Shown piece after piece: positions 6,723 through 14,680 of a DNA stretch of 32,681 nucleotides (positions within the stretch are counted from its first letter, which is position 1; every line of letters starts with the position of its first letter). A program made the position numbers and the translations under genes. The DNA comes from Erysipelotrichaceae bacterium. Lineage in GTDB: Bacteria; Bacillota_I; Bacilli_A; Erysipelotrichales; Erysipelotrichaceae. The DNA is taken from positions 1-32,681 of the forward strand of contig JAUNIH010000016.1 in NCBI GenBank assembly GCA_030523555.1. The letters run 5' to 3'. Under the pieces are notes generated by a model. That model was given only the letters and a program-made list of their open reading frames with translations, was not told where the DNA came from and ran no database searches.

Positions 6723-8611
6723 TGGCTGAACAGAAATACCAGCAGTTAAGAACTTCCAAAGCCAACGATGTCCTTGGAACCATAAAAAGAACTGTATCAT
6801 ATATCATGAAAAATTACAGATTCCAGTTTATTGTGGCCATTATCTGTATTGTCTTTTCATCCTTGGCAGGAGTTATCTCTTCGTATCTTCTGACACCTAT
6901 CCTGAATGATGGCATTGTGCCTAATATCGGCACCGAAAATCCTGATTTCAGTACTCTTATCAGACTTCTGATTATTATGGCGCTTGTCTATATTATTGGA
7001 GTCATCTCTTCATATTTATATTCGCGTCTGATTTCCAATGTTTCTACGGGAATGCTGGACGATATGCGTAAGGATCTTTTTAGGATTATGGAAAAAATGC
7101 CTGTTTCTTTTTTTGATGGAAGAACACACGGACAGGTGATGAACTACTATACAAACGATATCGATACGATAAGACCGATGATATCTGATGCCTTCCCTTC
7201 TTTAATGACGGCGATAATTACGATAGTCGGATGTTTCGGCTGTATGCTGGTGCTGAATCTGAAACTGACCTTTGTGGTCTTTCTGTCACTTTGTGCAATG
7301 CTTGTGGCAACATATCTTCTTGCCAAGGGTTCAAGAAAAACCTTTGCCGGTCTGCAGCAGCAGGTTTCCAACATCAATGGCTATGCCCAGGAAATGTTCT
7401 CCGGACAGAAAGTCATCAAAGTCTTCAATCATGAGAAACAGACCGTAGATGGTTTCAAAGAATATTCAGATCTTCTATATGAATATTCTGTCAGATCCAA
7501 CGCCTACGCCTCAGTTCTTATGCCTATCAATGCCAATCTGGCATATGTGACTTTCGCAATTGTAGCGGTAGTCGGTGGTGAAATGTGCATTGACGGTACT
7601 ATCGGTATCGGTGCTTTCGCATCATTTCTGATGTTTGTAAGACAGTTTGCGGGACCTATATCCAATATCTCACAGCAGTTTAACGGCATCATGATGTCTT
7701 TGGCCGGTGCGGAAAGAGTATTTGATCTCATGGATAAGGAAGCAGAACTCAATTACGGCATTATCAGTCTTGTCAATGTTGAAGAAGGAAAAGAAGAACT
7801 TGTTGAAACAAAGGAACATACCAACCGCTGGGCCTGGAAGATTCCGGTTGAACCAGCCAAATATATTGAACTCAAAGGTGATATTAGATTAAACAACGTT
7901 ACCTTCTCATATGACAATAAAAAGACCATCCTGAAGGATATATCATTATATGCCAAACCGGGACAGAAGATTGCGTTTGTCGGTTCTACCGGTGCAGGTA
8001 AGACTACTATCACCAATCTCATTAACCGTTTCTATGATATAGAAGATGAAAACGGAATGATTACCTATGATGGCATACCTATCAAAGAGATCAACAAGAA
8101 TGATTTAAGAAGATCAGTAGGTATGGTTTTACAGGATACCAATCTTTTCTCGGGAACCATTATGGATAATATCCGTTATGGTAATCTTGAAGCGAGCGAT
8201 GAAGAATGTATTGCGGCAGCCAAAAGATGTAATGCCTCATCATTTATTGAAAGACTCCCTCATGGTTATCAGACTGTCTTAAGTGCCAACGGCTCAAATC
8301 TTTCTCAGGGGCAGAGACAGCTGCTGAATATTGCAAGAGCTGCCGTAGCCAATCCTCCGGTTATGGTTCTTGATGAAGCGACATCTTCTATTGACACCCA
8401 TACGGAAAAACTGATAGAAAAAGGTATGGATGAACTGATGAAGGGCAGAACGACATTTGTCATTGCCCACCGTCTTTCAACAGTCCGCAATGCCGATGCG
8501 ATTATCGTGCTTGAACATGGAGAAATAGTTGAAAGAGGAAACCATGACGATCTGATTAATCTTAAGGGTCGTTATTATCAGTTATATACAGGAAAGGCGG
8601 AATTAGACTAA
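6722..8611 (+). CDS. Heterodimeric ABC exporter subunit with canonical ATPase site (BmrD/LmrD/TM288 type)
   Basis: 629-residue half transporter with six membrane helices followed by an insertion of about 45 residues (LVNVEEGKEELVETKEHTNR...WAWK) typical of the YheH/BmrD branch, then the nucleotide-binding domain. Walker A is G421-STGAGK-T428, Walker B has D551 and catalytic E552, and the switch histidine is present (IAHRLST). The signature is LSQGQ (527-531) instead of LSGGQ. The one good ATP site is therefore built from this Walker A/B and the partner's VSGGQ, and the poor site from the partner's Walker motifs and this LSQGQ. GGAG precedes the overlapping ATG. The stop overlaps the ridA ATG by 1 nt. 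Confidence 0.92.
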   Translation: MAEQKYQQLRTSKANDVLGTIKRTVSYIMKNYRFQFIVAIICIVFSSLAGVISSYLLTPILNDGIVPNIGTENPDFSTLIRLLIIMALVYIIGVISSYLYSRLISNVSTGMLDDMRKDLFRIMEKMPVSFFDGRTHGQVMNYYTNDIDTIRPMISDAFPSLMTAIITIVGCFGCMLVLNLKLTFVVFLSLCAMLVATYLLAKGSRKTFAGLQQQVSNINGYAQEMFSGQKVIKVFNHEKQTVDGFKEYSDLLYEYSVRSNAYASVLMPINANLAYVTFAIVAVVGGEMCIDGTIGIGAFASFLMFVRQFAGPISNISQQFNGIMMSLAGAERVFDLMDKEAELNYGIISLVNVEEGKEELVETKEHTNRWAWKIPVEPAKYIELKGDIRLNNVTFSYDNKKTILKDISLYAKPGQKIAFVGSTGAGKTTITNLINRFYDIEDENGMITYDGIPIKEINKNDLRRSVGMVLQDTNLFSGTIMDNIRYGNLEASDEECIAAAKRCNASSFIERLPHGYQTVLSANGSNLSQGQRQLLNIARAAVANPPVMVLDEATSSIDTHTEKLIEKGMDELMKGRTTFVIAHRLSTVRNADAIIVLEHGEIVERGNHDDLINLKGRYYQLYTGKAELD

Positions 8612-8985
8612 TGAAAGAAAAAATCGTATGTGCAAAAGCTCCAGGAGCTATCGGACCTTATTCTCAGGCAATTATTACCGGAGATCTGATCTTTGTATCA
8701 GGACAGATTCCTGTAAATCCTGAAACAGGCACAATGGCTGATACCATTGAGAAGCAGACAGCACAGTCCTTAAACAATATCAAGGCAATCCTAGAAGAAG
8801 CAGGTTCTTCCATGGATAAAGTCGTAAAGACAACTGTTCTTATGACCAATCTTGGTGATTTCTCCAAGATGAATGATGTCTATGCGACATTCTTCAAAGA
8901 TCCTGCCCCAGCAAGAGCTGCCTTCCAGGTAGTCGCCTTACCTAAGGGTGCGATGATTGAAATTGAAGTAGTAGCTGAAAGATAA
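8611..8985 (+). CDS. ridA: RidA family reactive enamine/imine deaminase
   Basis: 124 residues, the normal size for the trimeric YjgF/YER057c/UK114 family, which hydrolyses 2-aminoacrylate and related enamines released by PLP enzymes. Visible family marks are APGAIGPYSQAI at the N-terminus, FVSGQIPVNPETG (about 29-41), PARAAFQV with the conserved substrate-binding Arg, and IEIEVVA at the end. The ATG overlaps the stop of the ABC exporter by 1 nt, so it is the last gene of that operon, an unusual partner for an exporter. A strong terminator follows. Confidence 0.95.
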   Translation: MKEKIVCAKAPGAIGPYSQAIITGDLIFVSGQIPVNPETGTMADTIEKQTAQSLNNIKAILEEAGSSMDKVVKTTVLMTNLGDFSKMNDVYATFFKDPAPARAAFQVVALPKGAMIEIEVVAER

Positions 8986-8996
8986 TCTCTGATATT

Positions 8997-9035
8997 AAAA
9001 AGTACCTCTGAATATTGATGATGAGGTACTTTTTT
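8997..9035. terminator. Terminator after ridA, probably bidirectional
   Basis: 12-bp stem AAAAAGTACCTC / GAGGTACTTTTT with a 14-nt loop and T6 on the plus strand. The minus strand also ends in a T5 tract, so it can stop the XRE gene transcript coming the other way. Confidence 0.85.
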
Positions 9036-9115
9036 GTTTACTGATAGAAATTTTTTGTATAATTCCTCCAAGAAATATTACTTAACAATATATTCGTGAG
9101 GAAATATACAATTTA

Positions 9116-9583
9116 TTATTTATTCAGTTCGTTATTTATCCACATCTGTAATGATGCGATGGTTTTGGACATTTCATCGAGCTGTTCTTTAATCTTATTG
9201 AAATCAGCGTATTCATCTTCGGATATGATTCCATCAACCGTTATTTCTATAAGTCTGTTCTTTTCTTTTTCGAGAGTATTCAGTGTCGCCAGCATCTCCA
9301 GAGTAATCTGTGATAACTGTTTACTTTCTACTTCCGGTACATATCTTTGTCCGATTGGACATTCATGAGAACAGTAATAGTTACATAGATCGGCCTTCTT
9401 ATAGGCTTCCGACATCTTTAAAACTTCTTCCGGTCTTATAGCCGTCTTTTCGTTTTCTATTTTTTCCAGGCGGTCATCAGAGATAAATTCCAGAAGTTCG
9501 GAAGCTTCTTCCCTTGTAAGATTAAGTTCTTCTCGAATTTCCTGATAACGGTTTTTGTTTTCTTTGACTGATTTTCTTCCCAT
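9116..9583 (-). CDS. XRE-type helix-turn-helix protein with a Cys-x3-Cys-x3-Cys cluster
   Basis: 155-residue putative transcription regulator. A helix-turn-helix spans about residues 14-60 (LTREEASELLEFISDDRLEK, then PEEVLKMSEAY). It is followed by C67-x3-C71-x3-C75 in LCNYYCSHECPIGQRYVPEVE, which could bind a metal or Fe-S centre or be redox sensitive. The C-terminal 80 residues are helical (TLNTLEKEKNRLIEIT..., MSKTIASLQMW), probably for oligomerisation. I recognise this architecture as common in gut Clostridia and relatives, without a known role. No ribosome site is seen; a weak -10-like CAAAAT ends 6 nt before the ATG. It is divergent from the 9695 gene, a possible target. Confidence 0.75.
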   Translation of the reverse strand: MGRKSVKENKNRYQEIREELNLTREEASELLEFISDDRLEKIENEKTAIRPEEVLKMSEAYKKADLCNYYCSHECPIGQRYVPEVESKQLSQITLEMLATLNTLEKEKNRLIEITVDGIISEDEYADFNKIKEQLDEMSKTIASLQMWINNELNK

Positions 9584-9694
9584 ATTTCTATTTTGCCAAA
9601 ATTACGGTAATAATCATATTTATTTCTGTAAAATTTGGGTTTATTCATAACAGGGGAAATCTTAAAATTAAATTAATCAAAGGAGGAAGGAAAG

Positions 9695-10129
9695 ATGAAA
9701 ATAAATGAATCCGTTGAAATTCAAGAAGCCATCAGTGCCGGTGAAAGAGTACTTGACCGCATCGATGAAGCTATAGACTATCTTGACAGTGCCAGAAACT
9801 GGGGACTGCTCGATATGTTTTCCAAGAGAAGTTTTCTTTCTTCAATGATCAAACATTCCAAGATGGATGACGCTGAAAGGGTTATGAGAAAACTTGAAGA
9901 TGATCTCTACCGTTTTGAAAAGGAATTAAGAGATGTGAATGTCCTTAGTGGTATTCCTGATATTTCTACCGGTGATTTCTTCAGATTTGTGGATATCTTC
10001 ATGGACAATACCTTTGTGGATATTATGGCCTTAAGCCGAATCAGCGATAGTAAGAAACAGCTGAACAGACTCGCTGATGAGGTTGAAGATATTCTCGACG
10101 AACTTGATCGTCTTAGTGAGCTGTATTAA
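9695..10129 (+). CDS. Conserved protein of unknown function, alpha-helical
   Basis: 144 residues, with a very strong site (AAAGGAGGAAGG) before the ATG. The protein is acidic, without membrane segments or signal peptide, and predicted mostly helical, with heptad-like leucines near the C-terminus (QLNRLADEVEDILDELDRL). A central segment, ARNWGLLDMFSKRSFLSSMIKH (about 33-54) followed by KMDDAE, looks like a conserved core seen in hypothetical proteins of other Firmicutes. No enzyme motif is recognised. It is followed after 75 nt by a small membrane protein gene with no terminator between them, so the two probably form an operon. Confidence 0.8.
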   Translation: MKINESVEIQEAISAGERVLDRIDEAIDYLDSARNWGLLDMFSKRSFLSSMIKHSKMDDAERVMRKLEDDLYRFEKELRDVNVLSGIPDISTGDFFRFVDIFMDNTFVDIMALSRISDSKKQLNRLADEVEDILDELDRLSELY

Positions 10130-10134
10130 GTCAT

Positions 10135-10183
10135 TAGACTTTACAGATATTATCTGAATCTTAAGGCCACTTAGGCCGGTCTA
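10135..10183 (+). other. Possible three-way RNA fold upstream of the small membrane protein gene
   Basis: TAGAC (10135-10139) can pair with GTCTA (10179-10183), enclosing a perfect hairpin CAGATA-T-TATCTG (10144-10156) and GGCC-ACTTA-GGCC (10165-10177). The fold ends just before the AAGGAGG site of the next gene. No T run follows, so it is not a terminator. The pairing was found by eye. Confidence 0.35.
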
Positions 10184-10204
10184 TTAAAAAGGAGGATTTG
10201 TACG

Positions 10205-10435
10205 ATGATGTATTTATTATTCCTTGTACTGTTTGTGTTTGTGTTTAAAGACCTTATTGGTCTAATCATGAATCTGAGCTTTGGCATTCTGAAACTGTTC
10301 TTTGGAGTACTGTTTCTGCCACTTGTTCTGATCATCGGTCTGGCACTGGGTTTTGTAAAACTCATCCTGCCATTCCTTGTTATCTGGGGAATTATTACCC
10401 TTCTTAAAAACGCAGACAGCGTAAACGCTCTTTAG
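10205..10435 (+). CDS. Small hydrophobic membrane protein of unknown function
   Basis: 76 residues, hydrophobic almost throughout, with lysines at 15, 30, 52 and 68 dividing two or three membrane segments. GGAGG lies 9 nt before the ATG at 10205; a second ATG follows at once at 10208. The stop TAG sits in the loop of the terminator hairpin. It is probably co-transcribed with the 9695 gene. No family is recognised; envelope-stress or membrane-anchoring roles are possible but unsupported. Confidence 0.75.
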   Translation: MMYLLFLVLFVFVFKDLIGLIMNLSFGILKLFFGVLFLPLVLIIGLALGFVKLILPFLVIWGIITLLKNADSVNAL

Positions 10436-10446
10436 GAGCGTTTTTT
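10423..10446 (+). terminator. Terminator of the small membrane protein gene
   Basis: Stem AACGCTC / GAGCGTT, loop TTTAG containing the gene's stop codon, then T6. Confidence 0.9.
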
Positions 10447-10447
10447 G

Positions 10448-10476
10448 TTGACAATTGAAAGTGACTATATGAAAAT
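10448..10476 (+). promoter_or_regulatory. Promoter of the pyr operon
   Basis: Perfect TTGACA (10448-10453), 17-nt spacer, then GAAAAT (10471-10476, 4 of 6). It begins right after the preceding terminator. The leader to pyrC is only about 35 nt, too short for a PyrR attenuator with antiterminator and terminator stems. Confidence 0.65.
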
Positions 10477-10517
10477 ATAAAAGATAAAAAAGATAAGACA
10501 GAAGAAAGGAGAAATAA

Positions 10518-11726
10518 ATGGGTCCTGAAGTATATAGAAAAGACGCATTGATATATACTGAAAATTCTCCACTTGAACTGTCTTCTCTTCATGACAGATA
10601 TACTGTTTTTCCCGGTTTTTGCGATGTGCATGTGCACCTTCGTGAGCCGGGTTTTTCTTATAAAGAGACTATTAAGACAGGTACGATGGCTGCCGCTCAT
10701 GGGGGCTATACAGCTGTATGTACCATGCCTAACCTCAATCCTGTACCAGATTCAAAGGAACATCTGCAGGTTGAACTCGATATCATTAATAAAGATGCGG
10801 TAATAGATGTCTATCCATATGCCTCAATCACCAAAGGTGAAATGGGTAAGGAATTATCTGATATGGAAGATATGAAAGAAGCCATAGCTTTTTCTGATGA
10901 TGGAAGAGGCGTACAGAATGAAGAGATGATGAGACAGGCAATGATCAGGGCCAAATCACTTAATAAAATGATCGTGGCCCATTGCGAAGTTAATGATTTA
11001 CTCAATGGAGGCTATATCCATGATGGAGAATACGCCAGAATCAATAATCATAAGGGTATATGTTCTGCGAGCGAATATGAAGAAGTTGAAAGAGACTGCA
11101 GACTGTCTTTAGAGACGGGATGCGCTTTCCATGTCTGTCATATTTCATGTAAGGAGACTGTAGATATTATCCGTAAATATAAGAAAATGGGTGCTGATGT
11201 GACGTGTGAAGTAGGACCGCATTATCTATTGATGGATGATATGATGCTAAAAGATGATGGATACTTCAAGATGAATCCGCCTATCAGATCTAGTGCTGAT
11301 AAAAAAGCACTGATTGAAGGTATCAAGGATGGAACCATCGATATGATTTCCACCGACCATGCCCCACACAGTGAGGAAGAAAAAAGCCGGGGTTTAAAAG
11401 GTTCCGCTATGGGTATAGTGGGTCTAGAAATAGCCTTCCCTGTACTTTATACATATCTGGTTGAAAAGGGAATAATATCTTTGGACAGACTGATGGAACT
11501 GATGGTTTTTAATCCAAGAAAAAGATTTGGAATTCCTTTAGGAAACAGTGATTTTACCGTATATGATTTAAACGAAGAATATGAGATAGATAATAAGGAT
11601 TTTCTGTCCATGGGTAAGGCTACACCGTTTTTAGGCTGGAAGGTCAAAGGGAAGTGTATGCTGACAGTAAAGGATGGAAAAATTGCCTATATTGATGAAA
11701 GGCTGAAGGAGGAATATGAAGGATAG
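10518..11726 (+). CDS. pyrC: Dihydroorotase
   Basis: Closes N-carbamoyl-aspartate to dihydroorotate in pyrimidine synthesis. The 402-residue protein is a class I type dihydroorotase, somewhat shorter than the usual 425-430 because the N-terminal sandwich strands are reduced. Metal ligands are H38 and H40 in DVHVHLREPG. The catalytic Asp is D280 in STDHAPHS. AGGAG lies before the ATG with 7-8 nt spacing. It is the first gene of pyrC-K-D-F-E-B. Its last 11 nt overlap pyrK. Confidence 0.95.
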   Translation: MGPEVYRKDALIYTENSPLELSSLHDRYTVFPGFCDVHVHLREPGFSYKETIKTGTMAAAHGGYTAVCTMPNLNPVPDSKEHLQVELDIINKDAVIDVYPYASITKGEMGKELSDMEDMKEAIAFSDDGRGVQNEEMMRQAMIRAKSLNKMIVAHCEVNDLLNGGYIHDGEYARINNHKGICSASEYEEVERDCRLSLETGCAFHVCHISCKETVDIIRKYKKMGADVTCEVGPHYLLMDDMMLKDDGYFKMNPPIRSSADKKALIEGIKDGTIDMISTDHAPHSEEEKSRGLKGSAMGIVGLEIAFPVLYTYLVEKGIISLDRLMELMVFNPRKRFGIPLGNSDFTVYDLNEEYEIDNKDFLSMGKATPFLGWKVKGKCMLTVKDGKIAYIDERLKEEYEG

Positions 11727-12441
11727 TATTTATACTGTGAAAGAGAATAAACCTTTAACTTCTTCGGTATATATGATGACTTTAAAGGGTGATACGGAAA
11801 ATATCAGACCGGGTCAGTTTGTAAATATTAAACTGCCACAAAGATATTTAAGAAGACCGATATCTGTCTATGATGTAAGTGATGATGAACTCACTTTAAT
11901 CTATAAGGTTGTGGGACACGGAACTGATGATATGTCGAAGATGGATGAAGGAATTAAACTTCAGATCATGTCAGAACTTGGTAACGGGTATGATTTATCT
12001 TTATCAGGTAAAAAACCTTTACTGATAGGTGGAGGCGTTGGTGTTCCTCCACTCTATTATCTGGCGAAGAAACTGATTGAAGAGGGTAAAAAACCTTATG
12101 TGATTTTAGGTTTCAACACAAAGGAAGAAATCTTTGGCGAAGAAGAATTCAGAAAACTGGGAATTGAAGTTGCAGTGACAACCGTTGATGGAAGCTATGG
12201 CATAAAGGGATTTGTGACAGACGCGCTTCCTGAAAATTATACATATGTCTATACCTGTGGACCTTTGCCGATGTTAAAGGCGGTATATGACAGGACAGAT
12301 ACTTCAGGACAGTACAGTTTTGAAGCGAGGATGGGTTGCGGATATGGAGCCTGTATGGGCTGTTCGACACCGGTCAAAAACGGATATAAGAGAGTCTGCA
12401 AGGATGGTCCCATCTTCTATAAGGAGGAAATTGTATGGTAG
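11716..12441 (+). CDS. pyrK: Dihydroorotate dehydrogenase B, electron transfer subunit
   Basis: 241-residue FAD and 2Fe-2S protein that passes electrons from PyrD to NAD. The FAD motif R47-P-I-S50 (LRRPISVYD) and the nucleotide-binding GGGVGVPPLYYLAK (about 110-123) are clear. The iron-sulfur ligands are C208-x4-C213-x2-C216-x11-C228. AAGGAGG lies 3-4 nt before the ATG, inside the pyrC 3' end. It overlaps pyrD by 7 nt. Its presence shows that PyrD is the NAD-linked 1B type. Confidence 0.95.
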   Translation: MKDSIYTVKENKPLTSSVYMMTLKGDTENIRPGQFVNIKLPQRYLRRPISVYDVSDDELTLIYKVVGHGTDDMSKMDEGIKLQIMSELGNGYDLSLSGKKPLLIGGGVGVPPLYYLAKKLIEEGKKPYVILGFNTKEEIFGEEEFRKLGIEVAVTTVDGSYGIKGFVTDALPENYTYVYTCGPLPMLKAVYDRTDTSGQYSFEARMGCGYGACMGCSTPVKNGYKRVCKDGPIFYKEEIVW

Positions 12442-13352
12442 ATACAAAAGTAAATCTTTGCGGTATCAAACTGGATAACCCCATCATTCCTGCCTCTGGA
12501 ACATTTAATTACGGATATGAATTCAATGATATCTTCGATATCAATATCCTGGGGACATTCTCTTTTAAAGGAACGACAGCTGAACCAAGACTTGGCAATC
12601 CGTTACCGAGAATTGCGGAATGCGAAGCGGGGTTACTTAATTCTGTAGGTTTACAGAATCCGGGTATTGAAAAGGTAATCAGTCATGAACTGGTGGAACT
12701 TGAAAAAGTCTTCCATAAGAAGGTTATGGCCAATATCTGTGGTTTTTCGAAAGAAGAATATGTAAGTAACTGTGAAAAGATTGATAAGGAAGATATCGTA
12801 GGCTGGATAGAACTCAATGTCTCCTGTCCAAATGTTAAACACGGGGGTATGAGCTTTGGGACTGATCCGGATACATTGAGGGATCTTGTAAGGGCGGTTA
12901 AGGAAGTTACCACAAAACCGTTAATAGTTAAGCTTACACCTAATGTGACAGATATTGTTAAGATGGCTAAGGCAGCTGAAGATGGTGGAGCGGACGGCAT
13001 ATCTCTTATAAACACGCTTCTTGGTATGAAGATTGATCTTAAGAGTAAAAAACCGGTACTTGCCAATACGACCGGTGGATACAGTGGACCTGGCGTTTTC
13101 CCGGTAGCCCTAAGAATGGTCTATCAGGTATATGAAGCGGTTGATATTCCAATTATCGGTTTAGGTGGCGTATCAAGTGCTGAAGATGTCATTGAGATGA
13201 TTATGGCTGGGGCGACAGCGGTAGAGATCGGCTCAGTCCTGCTGGTAGATCCTATGGCAGCAGTAAAGATCATTAACGATTTGCCAATCGTTATGGATAA
13301 ATATGGAATTAAAAATTTAGAAGAAATCAGAGGAGTAGCACACAATGGGTAG
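12435..13352 (+). CDS. pyrD: Dihydroorotate dehydrogenase B (NAD type), catalytic subunit
   Basis: 305-residue FMN enzyme oxidising dihydroorotate to orotate with PyrK as partner. Catalytic base C131 lies in [11 protein letters not shown]. Other family marks are the start [28 protein letters not shown] near 172, NTTGGYSGP near 211-219, and [11 protein letters not shown] near 238. AAGGAGG precedes the ATG, which lies within the pyrK 3' end. It overlaps pyrF by 8 nt. Confidence 0.96.
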   Translation: MVDTKVNLCGIKLDNPIIPASGTFNYGYEFNDIFDINILGTFSFKGTTAEPRLGNPLPRIAECEAGLLNSVGLQNPGIEKVISHELVELEKVFHKKVMANICGFSKEEYVSNCEKIDKEDIVGWIELNVSCPNVKHGGMSFGTDPDTLRDLVRAVKEVTTKPLIVKLTPNVTDIVKMAKAAEDGGADGISLINTLLGMKIDLKSKKPVLANTTGGYSGPGVFPVALRMVYQVYEAVDIPIIGLGGVSSAEDVIEMIMAGATAVEIGSVLLVDPMAAVKIINDLPIVMDKYGIKNLEEIRGVAHNG

Positions 13353-14043
13353 AGATGTAATTATTGCCTGCGACTTTGAAAGCGCAGAAAAGACTTATGC
13401 GTTCTTAGACAACTTCAAGGAAGAAAAACCTTTTTTGAAGATTGGTATGGAACTCTATTATGCAGAAGGTCCTTCAATTGTAAGAGAAATCAAAAGAAGA
13501 GGTCATAAGATTTTCTTAGACCTGAAACTTCATGATATCCCTAATACAGTCAAGAAAGCGATGGCGGTTTTGTCTAATCTTGATGTCGATATCATTAATC
13601 TTCATGCGGCAGGTACTGTTGCGATGATGTCGGCAGCTTTAGAAGGTCTTACAAGACCTGATGGTTCTAGACCATTACTGATTGCGGTAACGCAGCTTAC
13701 TTCAACCGATCAGATATCAATGGAAGAAGATCTGCTGATAAAAGAACCTATTGCGGATGTGGTAATGCATTATGCGGCCAAGGCCAAGGAGGCAGGGCTT
13801 GATGGTGTTGTATGTTCACCATTAGAGGCTTCAAAGGTTCATGAAAGATGCGGAAAAGATTTCTTGACCGTAACGCCTGGCGTGAGATTTGCGGATAATG
13901 ATAACGGTGATCAGAAAAGAGTCATGACACCTGCTCAAGCGAAGGAAATCGGTTCTGATTATATTGTAGTGGGTCGACCTATTACGAAAGCGGAAGATCC
14001 TGTTGCGGCATACAGAAGATGTGTAAAGGAGTTTGTGGACTAG
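13345..14043 (+). CDS. pyrF: Orotidine-5'-phosphate decarboxylase
   Basis: 232-residue TIM barrel that converts OMP to UMP. The catalytic array D59-x-K61-x-x-D64 in [11 protein letters not shown], with D10 and K32, matches the Bacillus enzyme. GVRF and VVGRPIT near the C-terminus form the phosphate site. GAGGAG precedes the ATG inside pyrD. The gene ends 1 nt before the pyrE ATG. Confidence 0.96.
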   Translation: MGRDVIIACDFESAEKTYAFLDNFKEEKPFLKIGMELYYAEGPSIVREIKRRGHKIFLDLKLHDIPNTVKKAMAVLSNLDVDIINLHAAGTVAMMSAALEGLTRPDGSRPLLIAVTQLTSTDQISMEEDLLIKEPIADVVMHYAAKAKEAGLDGVVCSPLEASKVHERCGKDFLTVTPGVRFADNDNGDQKRVMTPAQAKEIGSDYIVVGRPITKAEDPVAAYRRCVKEFVD

Positions 14044-14044
14044 G

Positions 14045-14680
14045 ATGGAATTAAACGAAAAGATTGCGAAAGATTTACTGAAGATCAAGGCGGTATTCTT
14101 CAGACCTGAAGAACCGTTTATCTGGGCCTCAGGCATCAAGTCACCGGTTTATACTGATAACCGTCTGACCTTATCTGATCATGAAGTAAGATGTGACGTC
14201 GAAAACGGACTGGCTGAACTGATTAAGGAAAACTATCCTGAAGTGGAAGTACTGATGGGTACATCAACTGCCGGTATTGCCCATGCCGCTATTACGGCTC
14301 ATATACTGGAACTGCCTATGGGTTATGTAAGATCAGGCGCCAAGGACCATGGTCGTAAGAATCAGATTGAAGGTAAACTTTTACCTGGTCAGAAGGTCGT
14401 GGTTGTGGAAGATCTTATTTCAACAGGTGGAAGTGTAATTGAAGTTGTGGATATCTTAAGAGAAGCCGGAGCGGAAGTACTGGGTATTGTTTCAATCTTT
14501 ACCTATGGTATGAAAAAGGGTCTATTAAGACTTGAAGAAGCGAAGGTTAAAAACTTTTCACTGACAAACTTTGATGTGATCACAAAAGTGGCAGCAGAAG
14601 AAAACTATATCAAGTCTGAAGATGTAGAACGTCTCATTAAATTCAGAGACAATCCAAGTGATGAAAGCTGGATCGGATAA
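14045..14680 (+). CDS. pyrE: Orotate phosphoribosyltransferase
   Basis: Joins orotate to PRPP to give OMP, using the product of prs in this window. The 211 residues carry [21 protein letters not shown] (about 19-39), the family's substrate loop, and the PRPP motif [13 protein letters not shown] with E122-D123. The ATG at 14045 (GGAG 13 nt upstream) is chosen over an in-frame TTG at 14033, as relatives begin a few residues before [12 protein letters not shown]. Gene order is pyrF before pyrE, and the TAA overlaps the pyrB ATG by 1 nt. Confidence 0.95.
   Translation: MELNEKIAKDLLKIKAVFFRPEEPFIWASGIKSPVYTDNRLTLSDHEVRCDVENGLAELIKENYPEVEVLMGTSTAGIAHAAITAHILELPMGYVRSGAKDHGRKNQIEGKLLPGQKVVVVEDLISTGGSVIEVVDILREAGAEVLGIVSIFTYGMKKGLLRLEEAKVKNFSLTNFDVITKVAAEENYIKSEDVERLIKFRDNPSDESWIG

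Noticed and set aside
9063-9103. Inverted repeat TTCCTC/GAGGAA with inner AATATT arms after the XRE gene
   Set aside because: Weak, AT-rich and without a T run; the ridA terminator can serve both strands.
9096-9368. Plus-strand 90-residue ORF
   Set aside because: Antisense shadow of the XRE gene, rich in Ser/Ile/Leu as such shadows are, without a ribosome site.
13831-14139. Minus-strand ORF across pyrF and pyrE
   Set aside because: Antisense to two certain genes with no ribosome site or recognisable content.
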